The position numbers were made by a program, and so were the translations under genes. A model generated the notes under the pieces. That model was given only the letters and a program-made list of their open reading frames with translations. It was not told the origin of the DNA and ran no database searches. A stretch of 64,000 bases of DNA, taken from the NCBI RefSeq assembly GCF_000003815.2, contig NC_049982.1, positions 25,814,570-25,878,569 on the forward strand, read 5' to 3'. Position 1 is the stretch's first letter. Each line of letters starts with the position of its first letter. The DNA comes from Branchiostoma floridae (taxonomy: Eukaryota; Chordata; Leptocardii; Amphioxiformes; Branchiostomatidae). Positions 44,068-55,800 of the stretch are shown piece by piece.

Positions 44068-44205
44068 CTCTCCACAGTAGCTGGAACCCTGCACAAAACA
44101 GCCCGGAGGGGACGGTCAGGCATGTCTGGTTTGCAGTGGTCATCTTAAGCACGCTGACCTGCCTGGTCTGCAGTGGTCATCTGAAGCACACTGCTTGAGG
44201 GGAGG
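44068..44205 (-). other. Probable non-coding first exon of LRR copy 2
   Basis: This is the duplicate of the exon at 39465, with the same GTAAGT donor at 44067/44066. It lies 1.5 kb upstream of the copy 2 coding exon. The upstream limit is approximate. Confidence 0.45.
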
Positions 44206-44429
44206 CTTTATACGCGTCTGGCGGACCATCATCGGGGTCAATAGTATTCATGATATGCATTGGGAGCTGTGGTGTTTTTCTTTTAGAAAAAATTGTGCTT
44301 TGTGTCAAGGAGCTTTCATCATCGACATGTGTTCAGGACAGAAAATTAAAGGCCCGGACTACTTTACAAATGCCAAATGTTCGCAACAGCAGTGGTTGTG
44401 TGTACACCATGAATAATTGATGAAGACCT

Positions 44430-45929
44430 TTAATTAAGTGTGCCAAAGCTTATGAAAGTTTTAATCCTTACTGAAAACATAAACCCCAGAAGTTTCTCTC
44501 TAAAAGCACAGCCCCAGACAATGCATAACATTAGTTGATCTAGCAGATGGGCGGCACACATGCATGTAATAAACTGGTGGTACTTTAGAATCCCTCTGGT
44601 CAGTGTATTGGAGCTCATCACTAAGCAAAGCTGTGGTGGAAATGAGAAATGTCAAATCATAGTTCGACTTCAGAATTGCCAGACGATAAGGTAGGATATG
44701 AACACGTGCGTGTGTAGAACATCAGATGAAATAAACAGAGGTAAGAGCTCATGGGGTGAGGATTGGTTGAGGATGGACGAAAAGGAAGGGAAGATAATCA
44801 GACATGCATGTATCGATGTTTGAGTTATCGTCAGTCTTAGACATTTGTAGGAGCTGTTAGCAACGAAGAGTGATGGTTATATAATATAAATGTTATGGGA
44901 AAGTAGTGGTGTATTTATTTAATGACACAGAGGATGTCCATCTGATTAGTAATTATCAAAATGTGACACTTAATTGTGTAATGTGCGTTTAAGAGGTCGA
45001 CGGCATATGGTAGCGTGGTGTTCCTTAAGCTTGATGTTTGGCATTTGAAATGTCTAAGGTTGTCAGCATTATTGAGGTTCGACTATGTGCCTCAGAGCTG
45101 TGTGGTGGGAGGAAGTTGGGAAACTCAGAAAGAAGAAGGGATGTGGCCAACTTTAGTCAGATGGTGATTTGATTTTCCACCAATATGTCATAACATCAGC
45201 TGTTCACACGGTACAAAAACGAGATGCACACTTTCCTCTGACAGCCCTACACCAACTGTAAGATGAATACTTGGCGCCAACCCCGTCTGCTAAAAAACAA
45301 GTACCATTGGCTAGGAAAGAGACAACTAACAACTGTCCCTTATCGTAACAAAATCAGAACATCTGTATCGCCCATAAAACTTCTGACACCCAACCCAGAT
45401 GAGAGGACCTAATGGCATTTTAATCACCATGTCACTCAAATCAGCAGTACAGTATGTGAGACATCCATACCTGTTAAGCATTATCGTTAAATGTACCTCT
45501 TACAATTATACTTACGCTTCACATCTCCATGATATCCTAAGCTGACATAAATAAAACTAATTGTCATATCAAAAAAAACTCGGGGTTCCCCAAACAGCTG
45601 TCACCTCACCATCTGCTTGGAGCTAAGCCCATTAACAAACACATAAAGCACGATGCCTGTACCAATATATCTCAAATATAGGGGTGATTTCTGATATTAT
45701 CACATCGATTATAACGACAGATACCGCTCCCCAAATCTCATCGATTCGAGCTTTTATCACACCCTACCAACACAACAAGTATGAAACCAATCCATCCAGC
45801 CGAGTAATCATCTACACAGACAGAGACACATAACAGAAAATATAACCTCCATTCCATGACATTTCATGAAGGTAAATACAACACGGTGTATTCCGCATCA
45901 CCCTCGGTCCCAGCCCGTATGCAACGTGT
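44430..45929. other. Intergenic, no gene recognised
   Basis: AT-rich sequence after LRR unit B and before the SINE at 45930. No transporter N-terminal exon was found. Confidence 0.4.
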
Positions 45930-46262
45930 AAGACGACCCTAGCAGATGCAGGTTTGTTGTTTGGAGTTTCCGTCTCCTAGGAGGACTTCCGACCAAGGAT
46001 GCAAGGGGTTCCTCCTACCCCTGACTCATGTGTCATGGCGGGTGCGTCATGCCCGAACATGCCCCTATGGCCTGTCACCACCACAAAGGCCTGTCACTGC
46101 CACTAGCCGCAGCTATGTACTCATTTACACCTGAGTTAGGTGAGGAAAGTCGTGTAAAGTGCCTTTCCCAAGGGCACAAGATCGGTGACACGGCAAGCGG
46201 ATTTGAACCCCGGACCTCTCGGGCCTGAGACCAACGCGCTCCCGATCGTGCCACGCGGTCCC
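45930..46262 (-). mobile_element. tRNA-derived SINE, nearly complete
   Basis: Read on the minus strand, a tRNA-like head starts at about 46262 (gggaccgcgtggcacgatcg) with a good B-box (ggggttcaaatccgc). The conserved central segment cttgggaaaggcactttaca and aactcaggtgtaaatgagta follow, then a variable tail. Decayed relatives occur at 10110, 50640, 51500 and 56340. Confidence 0.65.
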
Positions 46263-46660
46263 ACCGTGGAATACACCGTGTTGTATTCTATATGTATCTT
46301 CTCGGGTGGTAGATTTAAGTTTCTTGTAACAGATATAGTACGTGTAATGATACTATATATGTACATGTTATGTCAGGGGCCCAGCCGTGACCCAAAATAG
46401 CCCGATAGCCCTAGGGTGTCCCACGGCGCCAAGTCCCCACGCCAGAAGGAACACAAAAAAGATCGTAAACTTTTCAAATGGGACCCTTTCCATAATACGT
46501 TCAAAATGGTTACTTTTTCCTAACTCTCTGTTTCTCTCTTGACATTTGCTTCGAATGCTTCGAAATAAAGTACATGCTTGTCTATGACCGGCAATGCTAT
46601 GCTGCATTTTCAATATCGTTGCAAAATAGCCAATACATGCATTTTTGTTTACATATTTAG

Positions 46661-48858
46661 AGAGAGAAATCGTCAACTTCCACGAAATTGCAAGACTGCT
46701 GAAGATCCCTGCCGTGGCCCACCTCCTGGGCATGAAGTTTGCGTTCGTCCTGGCCAACATGATCATCCTGAACTCCTATCCCATCATCGTCAGGGACACG
46801 TTTGGGATGGGGCCACAGGAGGCCGGGATCTTTGCCATGTATAACAGCATGGCTGCGGTGGTAGGCGTGAACACTGTATTTCTTTCCTTTTTTCGTTTTG
46901 TCGACGAGTTTTGCTCAGTGCAACGCCAAGAAACCACATCTTGGTACCAAACTACTAGTACCTTGATGATAGCAAGGCCTATAGACCACTTCTTGGCAAT
47001 ATACTAAGATGATGGAGACAAGTTGAAGTGCGTTAGATATATACTGGAAACCTGATCAATTTATCAGTGAATCTTTACCAGGTTTAGTCCATGAACGTTA
47101 ACGTTAACCCTAGAAGACCAAACCAGAGGCATTGGCCACAAGCAGACATGTTCGTTGACGCTGTCAGTTTCGTTCCCTTACATAGACCAATGCCTATTGG
47201 TTGGAGATATTGGGGAAGATTGGTGTTAAAGGCAAGGCTTGTTTGAAAATTTGACAAATCTCTCGATGGTCTTAGAATGGGCCCTCATGATCAATAGTCT
47301 CACAATAATATCTTTCAATGGGCGAAAATGATTACTCAGCGATGTCAATTGACAGGTTTGCGACTAGATTACACCTAGTTTATGTTTAACAATGTTTATG
47401 CCAAAAACATATTTAAAAAAGAACGTATGATAACTATCACTTTTCTACCCTCTCCAGGTATTTCAAATGGTCGCGATCCGTCTGTTAACCAGGCGTTACA
47501 AGGACTTTACTTTGATCTTACTGTCTTCACTGGTGCTAACGTCGTCCTACGTCATTGCTGTGAGCGTAATTCTTAAAGATTATTACTATTGTATTATAGA
47601 GATCATCTTGTCTATATGATCGATCGTCATTCTTGCGATAAATAGTTGCTAAAACAGAACTACTTACCGCTCGATGGCAATCAGTTCAGTTCAGGTCATC
47701 CTTCCGGTGACACAATAAATGGCAATAGAGCTTATATTTATGGACAGTTTGTGTCAATGGTCTCCGAGCGTATGTGACAACCTAAAACCTTGGCCGGTGG
47801 CCTCGACCCTTGACCACCCATAAGCGACAGAATAATCAACGAGATGATTGCGGTCGCTTCAACCGGAAGAGGAAGAGAGGAGAGGAAGAAGAGGACAGGA
47901 ACATGTGGAGACGCTGGTGTTACCTCTCCGAGGATGAACTGAACTGAACTGTACAAACGCTGTTTGTCTAAAAGGGATGACTAAATCGATTCCGCCACCA
48001 TTCGAACGCGTTCGATCGAATGTGCTTTCGAAGGGTTCGGTCGTTCGTTCGCTCGAATGTACGTTCGATGCGTTCGAATGTGTGCGAAAATTCCGTTCTT
48101 AGAGCGCGCTCGCTGTAATCATCCGCCACTGCTACGCAAGCGGTTTTGTATTCCGCGTGTGAATTCGTCTACTCTAATTGAATGATAAGTGTTTAATGTT
48201 TAATGACATGTAATGTTTTGCAGGCCGCTATGACGGAGAGATGGCACCTGTACCTGTTCTCTGTCTCCAGAAGCTTCGGAGTAAACCTCAGGAACACGGT
48301 CATCATAGCGGCCCTGTCAAAAGCGTCACCTCGGGAGGATACAGGTATTGAATGAAGGAATACGAAGAACTAAACATTGCACTGTCTTATATTGGAATAG
48401 CTGTGATTTTCTATTTGCTATACAGTATTGACGGAGGTGTTTTTGGTCAGTCTCTTTCTCACATCTGTGTCCGTAGCTTTTTTTGGACAATGTAGAGTGA
48501 TGGGACTTGAGGTGGAAGATAGCATGGCTGAGTCTGGCAGGATGGGAAGGTTGAGTTGGTCTGCGGCCATATTTTTTTGGCTGACTGACAACTGGAAGCA
48601 AACGTTAGCAGATGGCCAAAAGTCAAGAAACTCGAAGATGGCATGTGTCAGAGTGTAGCTTGTGATATTTGGAGTGGATATGGGGGTTTCAAGAAATGAC
48701 AAAAAAAGTATTTGACCAAGGAATAAGACGATTTTCTTTGCGCAGGCGCAGTGATGGGGTTGGGAGCGATGGTCATCAGTCTGACGCAGGTCGTCTCTCC
48801 ACCAATCAGCGCCTACATTCTGGATCACGTGGGTTACCCGTTTTTAGGACTTACATAA
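46661..48858 (+). CDS. SLC22A18-like MFS transporter, C-terminal half
   Basis: Four exons join in frame: 46661-46866, 47458-47559, 48224-48344 and 48746-48858. The product covers the second half of a major-facilitator transporter. It starts with an inter-domain segment (EIARLLKIPAVAHLLGMKF) and carries several hydrophobic helices. It also holds the pattern N-T-V-I-I-A-A-L-S-K-x-x-x-x-x-D-T-G-x-x-M-G-L-G-A, which parallels the conserved S-x-x-D-T-G-T-M-L-G-L-C-A region of human SLC22A18 (recalled, not searched). No N-terminal exons (TM1-6) are recognisable between 44430 and 46660, where a SINE sits. The stop falls just after G-Y-P-F-L-G-L-T, so the final helix also seems missing. Either distant exons exist or this is a gene remnant with intact splice sites. 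Confidence 0.6.
47689..47952. mobile_element. MITE-like element with AGTTCAGTTCA ends in the transporter intron
   Basis: CAGTTCAGTTCAGGTCATCC at the left end is mirrored by GGATGAACTGAACTGAACTG at the right end. About 260 bp, no open frame of note. Confidence 0.55.
48000..48080. repeat. TTCGA/TCGAA-rich cluster
   Basis: A dense run of TTCGA, TCGAA and GTTCG motifs in both orientations, inside a transporter intron just upstream of the exon at 48224. Possibly a collapsed simple repeat. Confidence 0.5.
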
Positions 48859-49817
48859 TTACCTGAAATATAACAAATGCATGATTGGAAGATAATGCAC
48901 TTCTTTGCTCTACAATTGTACATAGAAGGGGGCATCAAAGATTTCTCGTTAATTGAATTTTAGAGTTCTTGCCCAATGGCTAATTGCAACAACAAAAGAA
49001 ATAGAAAAAAGTATTTTAATACTATTATTAGCTTTACTTTTACCTAGCCCCATCCTCATACCTGAGGGTCGAGGACTATGGACTACTAGTATTATTACTT
49101 ATAGGCAGTGCAATAGAACGATTTTGACAAGCGGAACTATCGTCATTTATTAAGCCAGAGAAATATTAACTGTTCAGCTGTACTGAGACAGTGACATCAT
49201 TGCAACATTAAGTATCTGGTTGTGCAATTACTACAGAAAAAGGTGCCTCGACGGAAAATGAACGGCAAGTGAACTTACATTGCTGGATATCATATCCCAC
49301 AACATTGTCTATGAAATGTAACAGAATTATATAAATACTATACAATACACCACAATATCATTATACCTTATCTTTACAAACAGTCATTGATTGAAGAAAA
49401 TTGGATTAAATGATATCGTTATATTTAAATGAAGATAAAAAGAAAGCGGCTGACTCTGTCGAACTCATTGATCCACTTTCAGCCAAATGTCATCATGAAC
49501 TATTATGGACCATTGCTAAATTGTTTACTAAAAATTATACCCCCACCCCTCCCCAACAAGGCTCAAAAGTCGAAGCGTTACGTCGACACCCATATAATAA
49601 GATACACTAAAAAGCACTTACTCATTCAAGCAACTAGATATGATTGATAGCTAGGATATAAATACTACTCTCCAACAAGATCTCTCCAGTGTCACTGACG
49701 AAAAACATCGGATGGTGTCTGAAACGTCTGACCGTTTACAAGAGTTAAGAGTTTACTTGATGCTAAATGTGAGCTGAGCGAGATATCAAGATGAGACTGA
49801 GAGGGAAGTAAATGTTC
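48859..49817. other. Gap between converging transporter and polycystin genes
   Basis: No exon is recognised. About 49670-49740 (ctgacgaaaaacatcggatg, gtctgaaacgtctgaccg) resembles sequence common at LINE 3' ends. The rest would hold the 3' UTRs of both genes. Confidence 0.35.
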
Positions 49818-52800
49818 TCAGATAGTTAAATCGCTGGTGAGCTCTCTTAGGCCACGATTTATCTTAGGAATCATGTTTGTAGAAAAACGTCTTTCCATTT
49901 TGGGTTTCTTTCTTTCAACTTTGAACAAACTGTCTTTGATTCTCTGAACAGCCTCAATTGCCACTTCCTTTAGATATGCCGTAAAGCCGATATCGTGCGG
50001 GTTTTCAGAGTGGGCTTCGTGTTCATACACATCAAAAAGAATAACCATGAAAATAGTGAGCAGAAAGAACTGCAGAATAACCTGGTATAGGAAGAAAACC
50101 AGTGGCCCAAGTATTCTATGACCTGAGGACAGGGCGTCGAAGTCAAAACTGCCCAACATCATCAGAAGTAGGCTTTGAAGAGTTGAACTTATGTTCTTAT
50201 AATCACTGATCTTTGACCCTAAAGTCAAAGCCATCACTAGGATAAAGGCAAACAGAATGACAGCCACAGAAAACATGAAAGACACGAGGGGTTTGAGAGA
50301 TTTCTTCATCGTCATAGACAAGGCGTACACGTGAGAGTTGAAGCGCAGAAGGCGGATAAACTTTAACGTAGCGCAGCAGATAAGAAACCCTTGGAGATAG
50401 GTAGAGATTTGGAACCAGCTGACAGCGCTTTTGTACAAATGAAAGACGGAGTTTCCGTTCCTCCGTTGTTCTGCCACCTCGTCTATGATGTTTTGTGTGT
50501 AGAAGTAGATCACGATGGTTGAGAAACCAACGGTGATCACGAGAAGCTCTACCCAGCTCCAGAACTCGCAGAGATACTCCAGTGGTCGTGACATCAGAGA
50601 CTTTCCTGAAACGTAACGTACAAAAGAACAACATGAACAAGCTTAAGAGTTCGAATCCTGCCGTGCCACCGATATCATGCCCCGTAGGAAAGGCATTTGA
50701 CACGACTTTCCTCCCTTAACTCAGGTGGAAATGAGCTTCGGATAGGACGTTCAATGGAGCACACGTGTTTGGGGAGAGTCACACCCCACGTACGTTAAAG
50801 AACCCTCCATAGCTTTCGAAAAAGAGTATGTGTCAGTGTGCGATGATGAAAACCTTACAGTAGGTATTTAGGCTACAGAAGTCTTCAGCAAGTTGGTAGC
50901 CTCAAAAGAAAGAAGACCAAGATAATGTTCTGTCATTTAGTGACTGACAGTACCGCTGCTAAGCTGAAGACTGGCGCTTTGACTGGAGCACTGAGAAAAA
51001 GAGAGAATCATTGAGATGAAAATATTTGTACGTACCTTCACGAAATATAAAGTAGAGTAGAAACAGCACCAGCACCCCTCTCAGGACCAGAAGTAAGATG
51101 ACGTTATGCTGTATGAGTCTCACGGTAACAATCTCCGAACTCTTGTAAACTGCCCCGAGATTGGTGAACTCCACAACCAACGACACAACCGAAAACAGAT
51201 TCACGTGTGGGTTGTATAGGATAAACTCGATGAAAACTGCACGGCTGTTTTCGTCCAACCAACGCTGCCGTTGTAGAAAGGACATTGACTCATCAGTCTT
51301 TCCGAGCCAAGCGATGTAGCCGCCGCTGATGTACGAGCCGTGCTGACCGAAGTAAGGGACTCCTGGAGGCAACGACAGCAATCATCAAAGCATTTACGAA
51401 ATTCGCCGCCATTTGGCATCACAAGACAGGCGTATACGCACCTGTGTTGTGCACGTGTTCAGTTAGCTGCATTACGCCCCGGCGATAGGTTTGATTGACT
51501 CACACCAGGATAGACCTTTACTCTTATCCACGAGTGTGATGGGCTCTTAAACGCCTTATGTAAAGTATATTTCTCAAGGGCATGATATCAGGATATGCCA
51601 GGGATGCAAATTCAGAACATCTAGCTAGATTCTCATGCAACTAACATAACCACAAGACCCCGTATGTCAACTATCTTACAGATGATAATCTTCAGTGCAG
51701 GGCAATTCTGCCTACTTGCCGAATATATCAAGGTTGCCATTATATTGGCTGTGAAAATTAGAGATAGGAATTCAGAGCAGATTGGGATTCTAATCTGTCC
51801 TAGGCAAGTATAAGGCACAATATTTGCATATAGTATAGGTCTCGAGGAAGAACAGTAACTACAATGTATGTCTCTATCCTGAATAACCAAATAAACATTT
51901 GTATGGTTGACTGTACATTGTCTAGTTACCAGTTAGTTGATCTTACCGTCTGTGAGTGAAGCGTAGGTGTATTTCCACGGGCTCACGTTGTTCGTACAGT
52001 TGTGTAATTCACAAGATGTTTGTGAGCAGAGTGTGTCTTCAGTTCCGTTTGCTGTTGTGTTGTTGGGAACCCACTGTAAGGTATAGTTCTGTGTATCGGC
52101 CACACCAATGTAGTACGGCACACTACAACGTGATGTAACGTTCAGCATTTGCTTAGGCGGTGCACAGTGTTGCCCTGGAAATGACAATTGCATAGAAAGT
52201 TGATGTCGGCTGGACATATTGTAAATACTACATGCCAAATAGCAGATACTCAACACAGTCGATTTCGAAAGGTAGTGGATGCTAACTGAAACATGTGACC
52301 ATTTACAAAATCATAATTATGCAGTTGCTGTTTGGCGGAAATTGTAGAATTCCTAATGTATGTAAAATTGGAATTAGCATATGAATTTGACTGCTTGACT
52401 ATATTGCAAAACATTACCATGCAACATAAATCTTGAATGTAAGTTCATCCGTGACTGTAGTTAACATAATGATACAATTTTGTTAAAGACTTTATATCCG
52501 TACACAAAATAAAGCGCTTACCAACAAGCTTTTAATGGTCCAAATTCCAAACACTATCAGAGGACTCTATAGATCATTGAAAATTCCTTGCCCTCGACCA
52601 CGGAATTACATGTATCACATACAAATGTAGTTCAACATTAAAGGAAATGAGCTATGAAACGTTTTATGAATGAAACTGATTTGGTGACTTCTATCGACTA
52701 GAAAATGAAAAGATCCTGGGACAATAATCAAGAGAAACAAACTCAAATTATATTCTTGAGCAAACATTTTACATTTTCTAAACTTACCTGGTTCTACTCG

Positions 52801-55800
52801 CACCTGCCGCAGCTGTACATGACCCAGTGGGTAGGTGATCATGTCTCCAAGTAACATGGCGTCTGGACTAACTCTGCCGTTGTACCAGCTTCTCACGTGG
52901 AGGGCGGGCATCAACCCGGTTGTTATCCAGGTCCAAAACGACGGGATGTCAGCGATCTACAATGATACGGATTACATTTTTTGCGTCAATGATATACATA
53001 TACTACGTATAGCAACTGTTGCTTAATATGCAACCATTGTCTCGTGTAAAGTAGATCTAGAAACCCCCCAAATGTCTTGGAACAAATATACTAAAGTACT
53101 GAAGGCTTCATAACTTTGTTTGGGTGTACAAATGAATGAGTGAGTGAGTGAGTGAGTGAGTGAGTGAGTGAGTGAGTGAGTGAGTGAGTGAGTGAGTGAG
53201 TGCGTGAGTGAGTGCGTGAGTGAGTGAGTGAGTGAGAGTGCGTGAGTGAGTGAGAGTGCGTGAGTGCGTGAGTGAGTGAGTGAGTGAGTGAGTGAGTTCT
53301 AACCTCAAAGAACCCAACATTGCCCGTCTCCAGTATCTGCCTCTCCACATTTTGTGTCATGTAGAACGCCATGGGGCTTCGTTCCCCGTATGATGTTGCC
53401 ATGACAACAGCAATGAAGAGCGCAAACACCAGAACCTCCAGCACGGCGGAGCGCCTCTTGCGTTTCTCTGTGCTCTTCTGTCGCTGTTCGGCAAGAGTGG
53501 ACTCGTCTGGTGGTGAGTCCAAGCGACCAGTTTCCAAATTCTGCCGTACAGAAACTAAGTCAACTATGTGCACTTAGATGAGACGAGTGTCTACACATCA
53601 GTTTAGCAACAAAAATGTGTTCTTTTGACAAAATTTTTACTACATTTTCCTGTTGACATTTACTTATAAATCTGTGACAGTCGTTCAACAATTTAATTTT
53701 CCCACATCGCTTGATGGTATCAAAGTTTAATGCCCTGCCAATAGAACAGCGTGACTTTACGAAATACTGTTTCTAGACACTCAGGTAAAAGTAGTCTTCC
53801 AGCCAACGAATTTCCGAAAGTCATCCGGCCTACTTATTAGACGTGGTGTGTACATATTAAGTATACAGCAACAAAGCCGCACCTGTATCGTCTGTACACC
53901 ATACGATGCTGGTCTCTCTCTCCAAAGGTACGGCTTCCACCCTGACGCTGTCTGCCATCGCATTGCCAATGGCATCAGCATACTGGACATCGTCGAGGAC
54001 TGGCAATATACAAAATATTCTGATCACAAAGAAAGTACCCCCACTGCCATAGTTCATGTTTGATATATTAAGGCCACAATACAACTTATATCATATATGA
54101 TTTGTGGATGGTATGCTCTAAGTATATATCGTTCAAAACAAAGAGTATTGAGACATGTATGACAGGAAATCCACACCCTCTTGCCGGAGTCCGTTGTTCC
54201 AGACTGAAGAAACTCTTCACCAGACTCCAGTGGTTCGGCGGGAGGGTCATCATCTTCGACGGGTGTCTGGTTTGTTTCAAAATGACATATAATCAGCTTA
54301 TTCCGCTTATGATAAGAGGTAATACCTTTGTTTGAACTTGTAGAAAAGGTCTTTCTAATCACAAAAAACAGATGAGGTGCTATAAGAGATCTGTACCTTT
54401 GATATCAAAGCGAAAATAATCGCCACGATGAGCAGCTTGAAGGGCTGCATCAGGAATAGGTCGGTCACGAATGACGTCAGGAAGGTGACGAGCCACGCCT
54501 CAGCCTTCGCCCGGCCGAAACTCAGGGTGTACAGCACGGTGAAGAAGGCCGCCACGAAACTCGCCGACCACACAAGCAGCCAGCCTGTAGGGCAACATTA
54601 CCAGAAAAGACAAAGGTTTACTGTAGAAAGATTTACACTGCCTTCATTGTATTTCTAAGGATTAGCCATGAAAAGCCACATATGCTTCTGCTCCCCCTTG
54701 CATTCCTTTTTCATTCAATTGTTGGATATGTGCTAATAGATAAAATAAAAAATCAAGTTAGATACAGGGTCAATGGGGGCTTTATCAGAGAACAGGACAA
54801 CCAAACCAAGCTTGAAACACAGGGCATGTATACGAAAGTTAGTGCATGAAGTGAGGGTGCCAGAATATGCCTCTAGATCTCTCGGATGGCTTTGAACTGG
54901 ATACCAGACAGAAAGAAGAAAGTCCAAAGGACAACAAATGACCTTTACAACGGCCATGTGATACTTGACTGTCATGAGCAACGACAAGAACAACTAGATG
55001 AACGAAGAGATGTAAAGCCTACTAGTGATATCGTAGCAAAGGAGGATTACAATCAAGAACATACCTATATAGGCAGTCCACCAGGGCAGCGACGATTTGG
55101 CCTTTCCACTACCTTCAGCCCCTTTCTCCTGTGCCTTCTTGTCCGTACTCTTGTCGCCGCGCGGTCCGGAGTTACGGAACAGGAAGGCGATAAGAACATT
55201 GACTGGTAGGATGATGGCAGCGCTCTGTACGCCGATCATGATCTGAAATCATATTAAAAATTGAGTGAGTGAGTGGGTGTGTGAGTGAGTAAAAAATGGG
55301 AGAGCTTGAGGTTGAACAAGTTCCACATACCTGCGGAAGCGAAATTGGCGGGTTTATCTCCACCCCAGCGAATCTGATTGGTTCTGGCGGCTCGAAGTCG
55401 TCCCCGCGGCCGAAGAACATGATGTTGGTGAGCATGGTGCTGTAGAGCAGCGTCAGGCAGCAGGACAGGCGCTGGACACGGGTGAACGGGCTCCGGGCAG
55501 GGCGGCCAACCACCGAGAACCACATGTGGCCGTCGTTCATATCCCTGGTCAAACAAAGAAATACCTATCAAATAATGATTCAATCCCTGATCGCTTGTGA
55601 CTTCACGTTCTGTTAGGGAGTCTTCAGAGAACATTGAGAATTGTGCTGGGTGACCAACGAAAAGAGAAACATTTGTGGCCGTCGTCCTTGTCTCTGGTCA
55701 AAACAACAAATATCTATCAACTTAAAATAATAATTTCCTTTCCGAGACGTAACATATAGTCTACAAGCAGACCCTACGTTGCCTTAGAGAGTATCAAAGC

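Larger units (their letters stand above)
35204..44430. repeat. Tandem segmental duplication, two units of about 4.6 kb
   Basis: Unit A (about 35204-39832) and unit B (about 39833-44430) match end to end. The match includes the LRR exon, a SINE upstream of it, several hundred bases of intron and the first exon. The junction near 39825-39835 joins the right end of A to a copy of A's left end (ACTGCTGTAGCGCC at 35205 and 39834). Offsets drift from 4629 to 4590 because of small indels. Confidence 0.9.

Noticed and set aside
45930-46262. Possible tRNA gene on the minus strand
   Set aside because: A tRNA-like head with B-box is present, but it continues into the conserved SINE body and no clean cloverleaf was found.
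53091-53303. Extension of the polycystin exon into Thr-His-Ser-Leu repeats
   Set aside because: This is translation of the GAGT microsatellite past a donor; the next exon (52956) continues the polycystin domain in frame from 53304.
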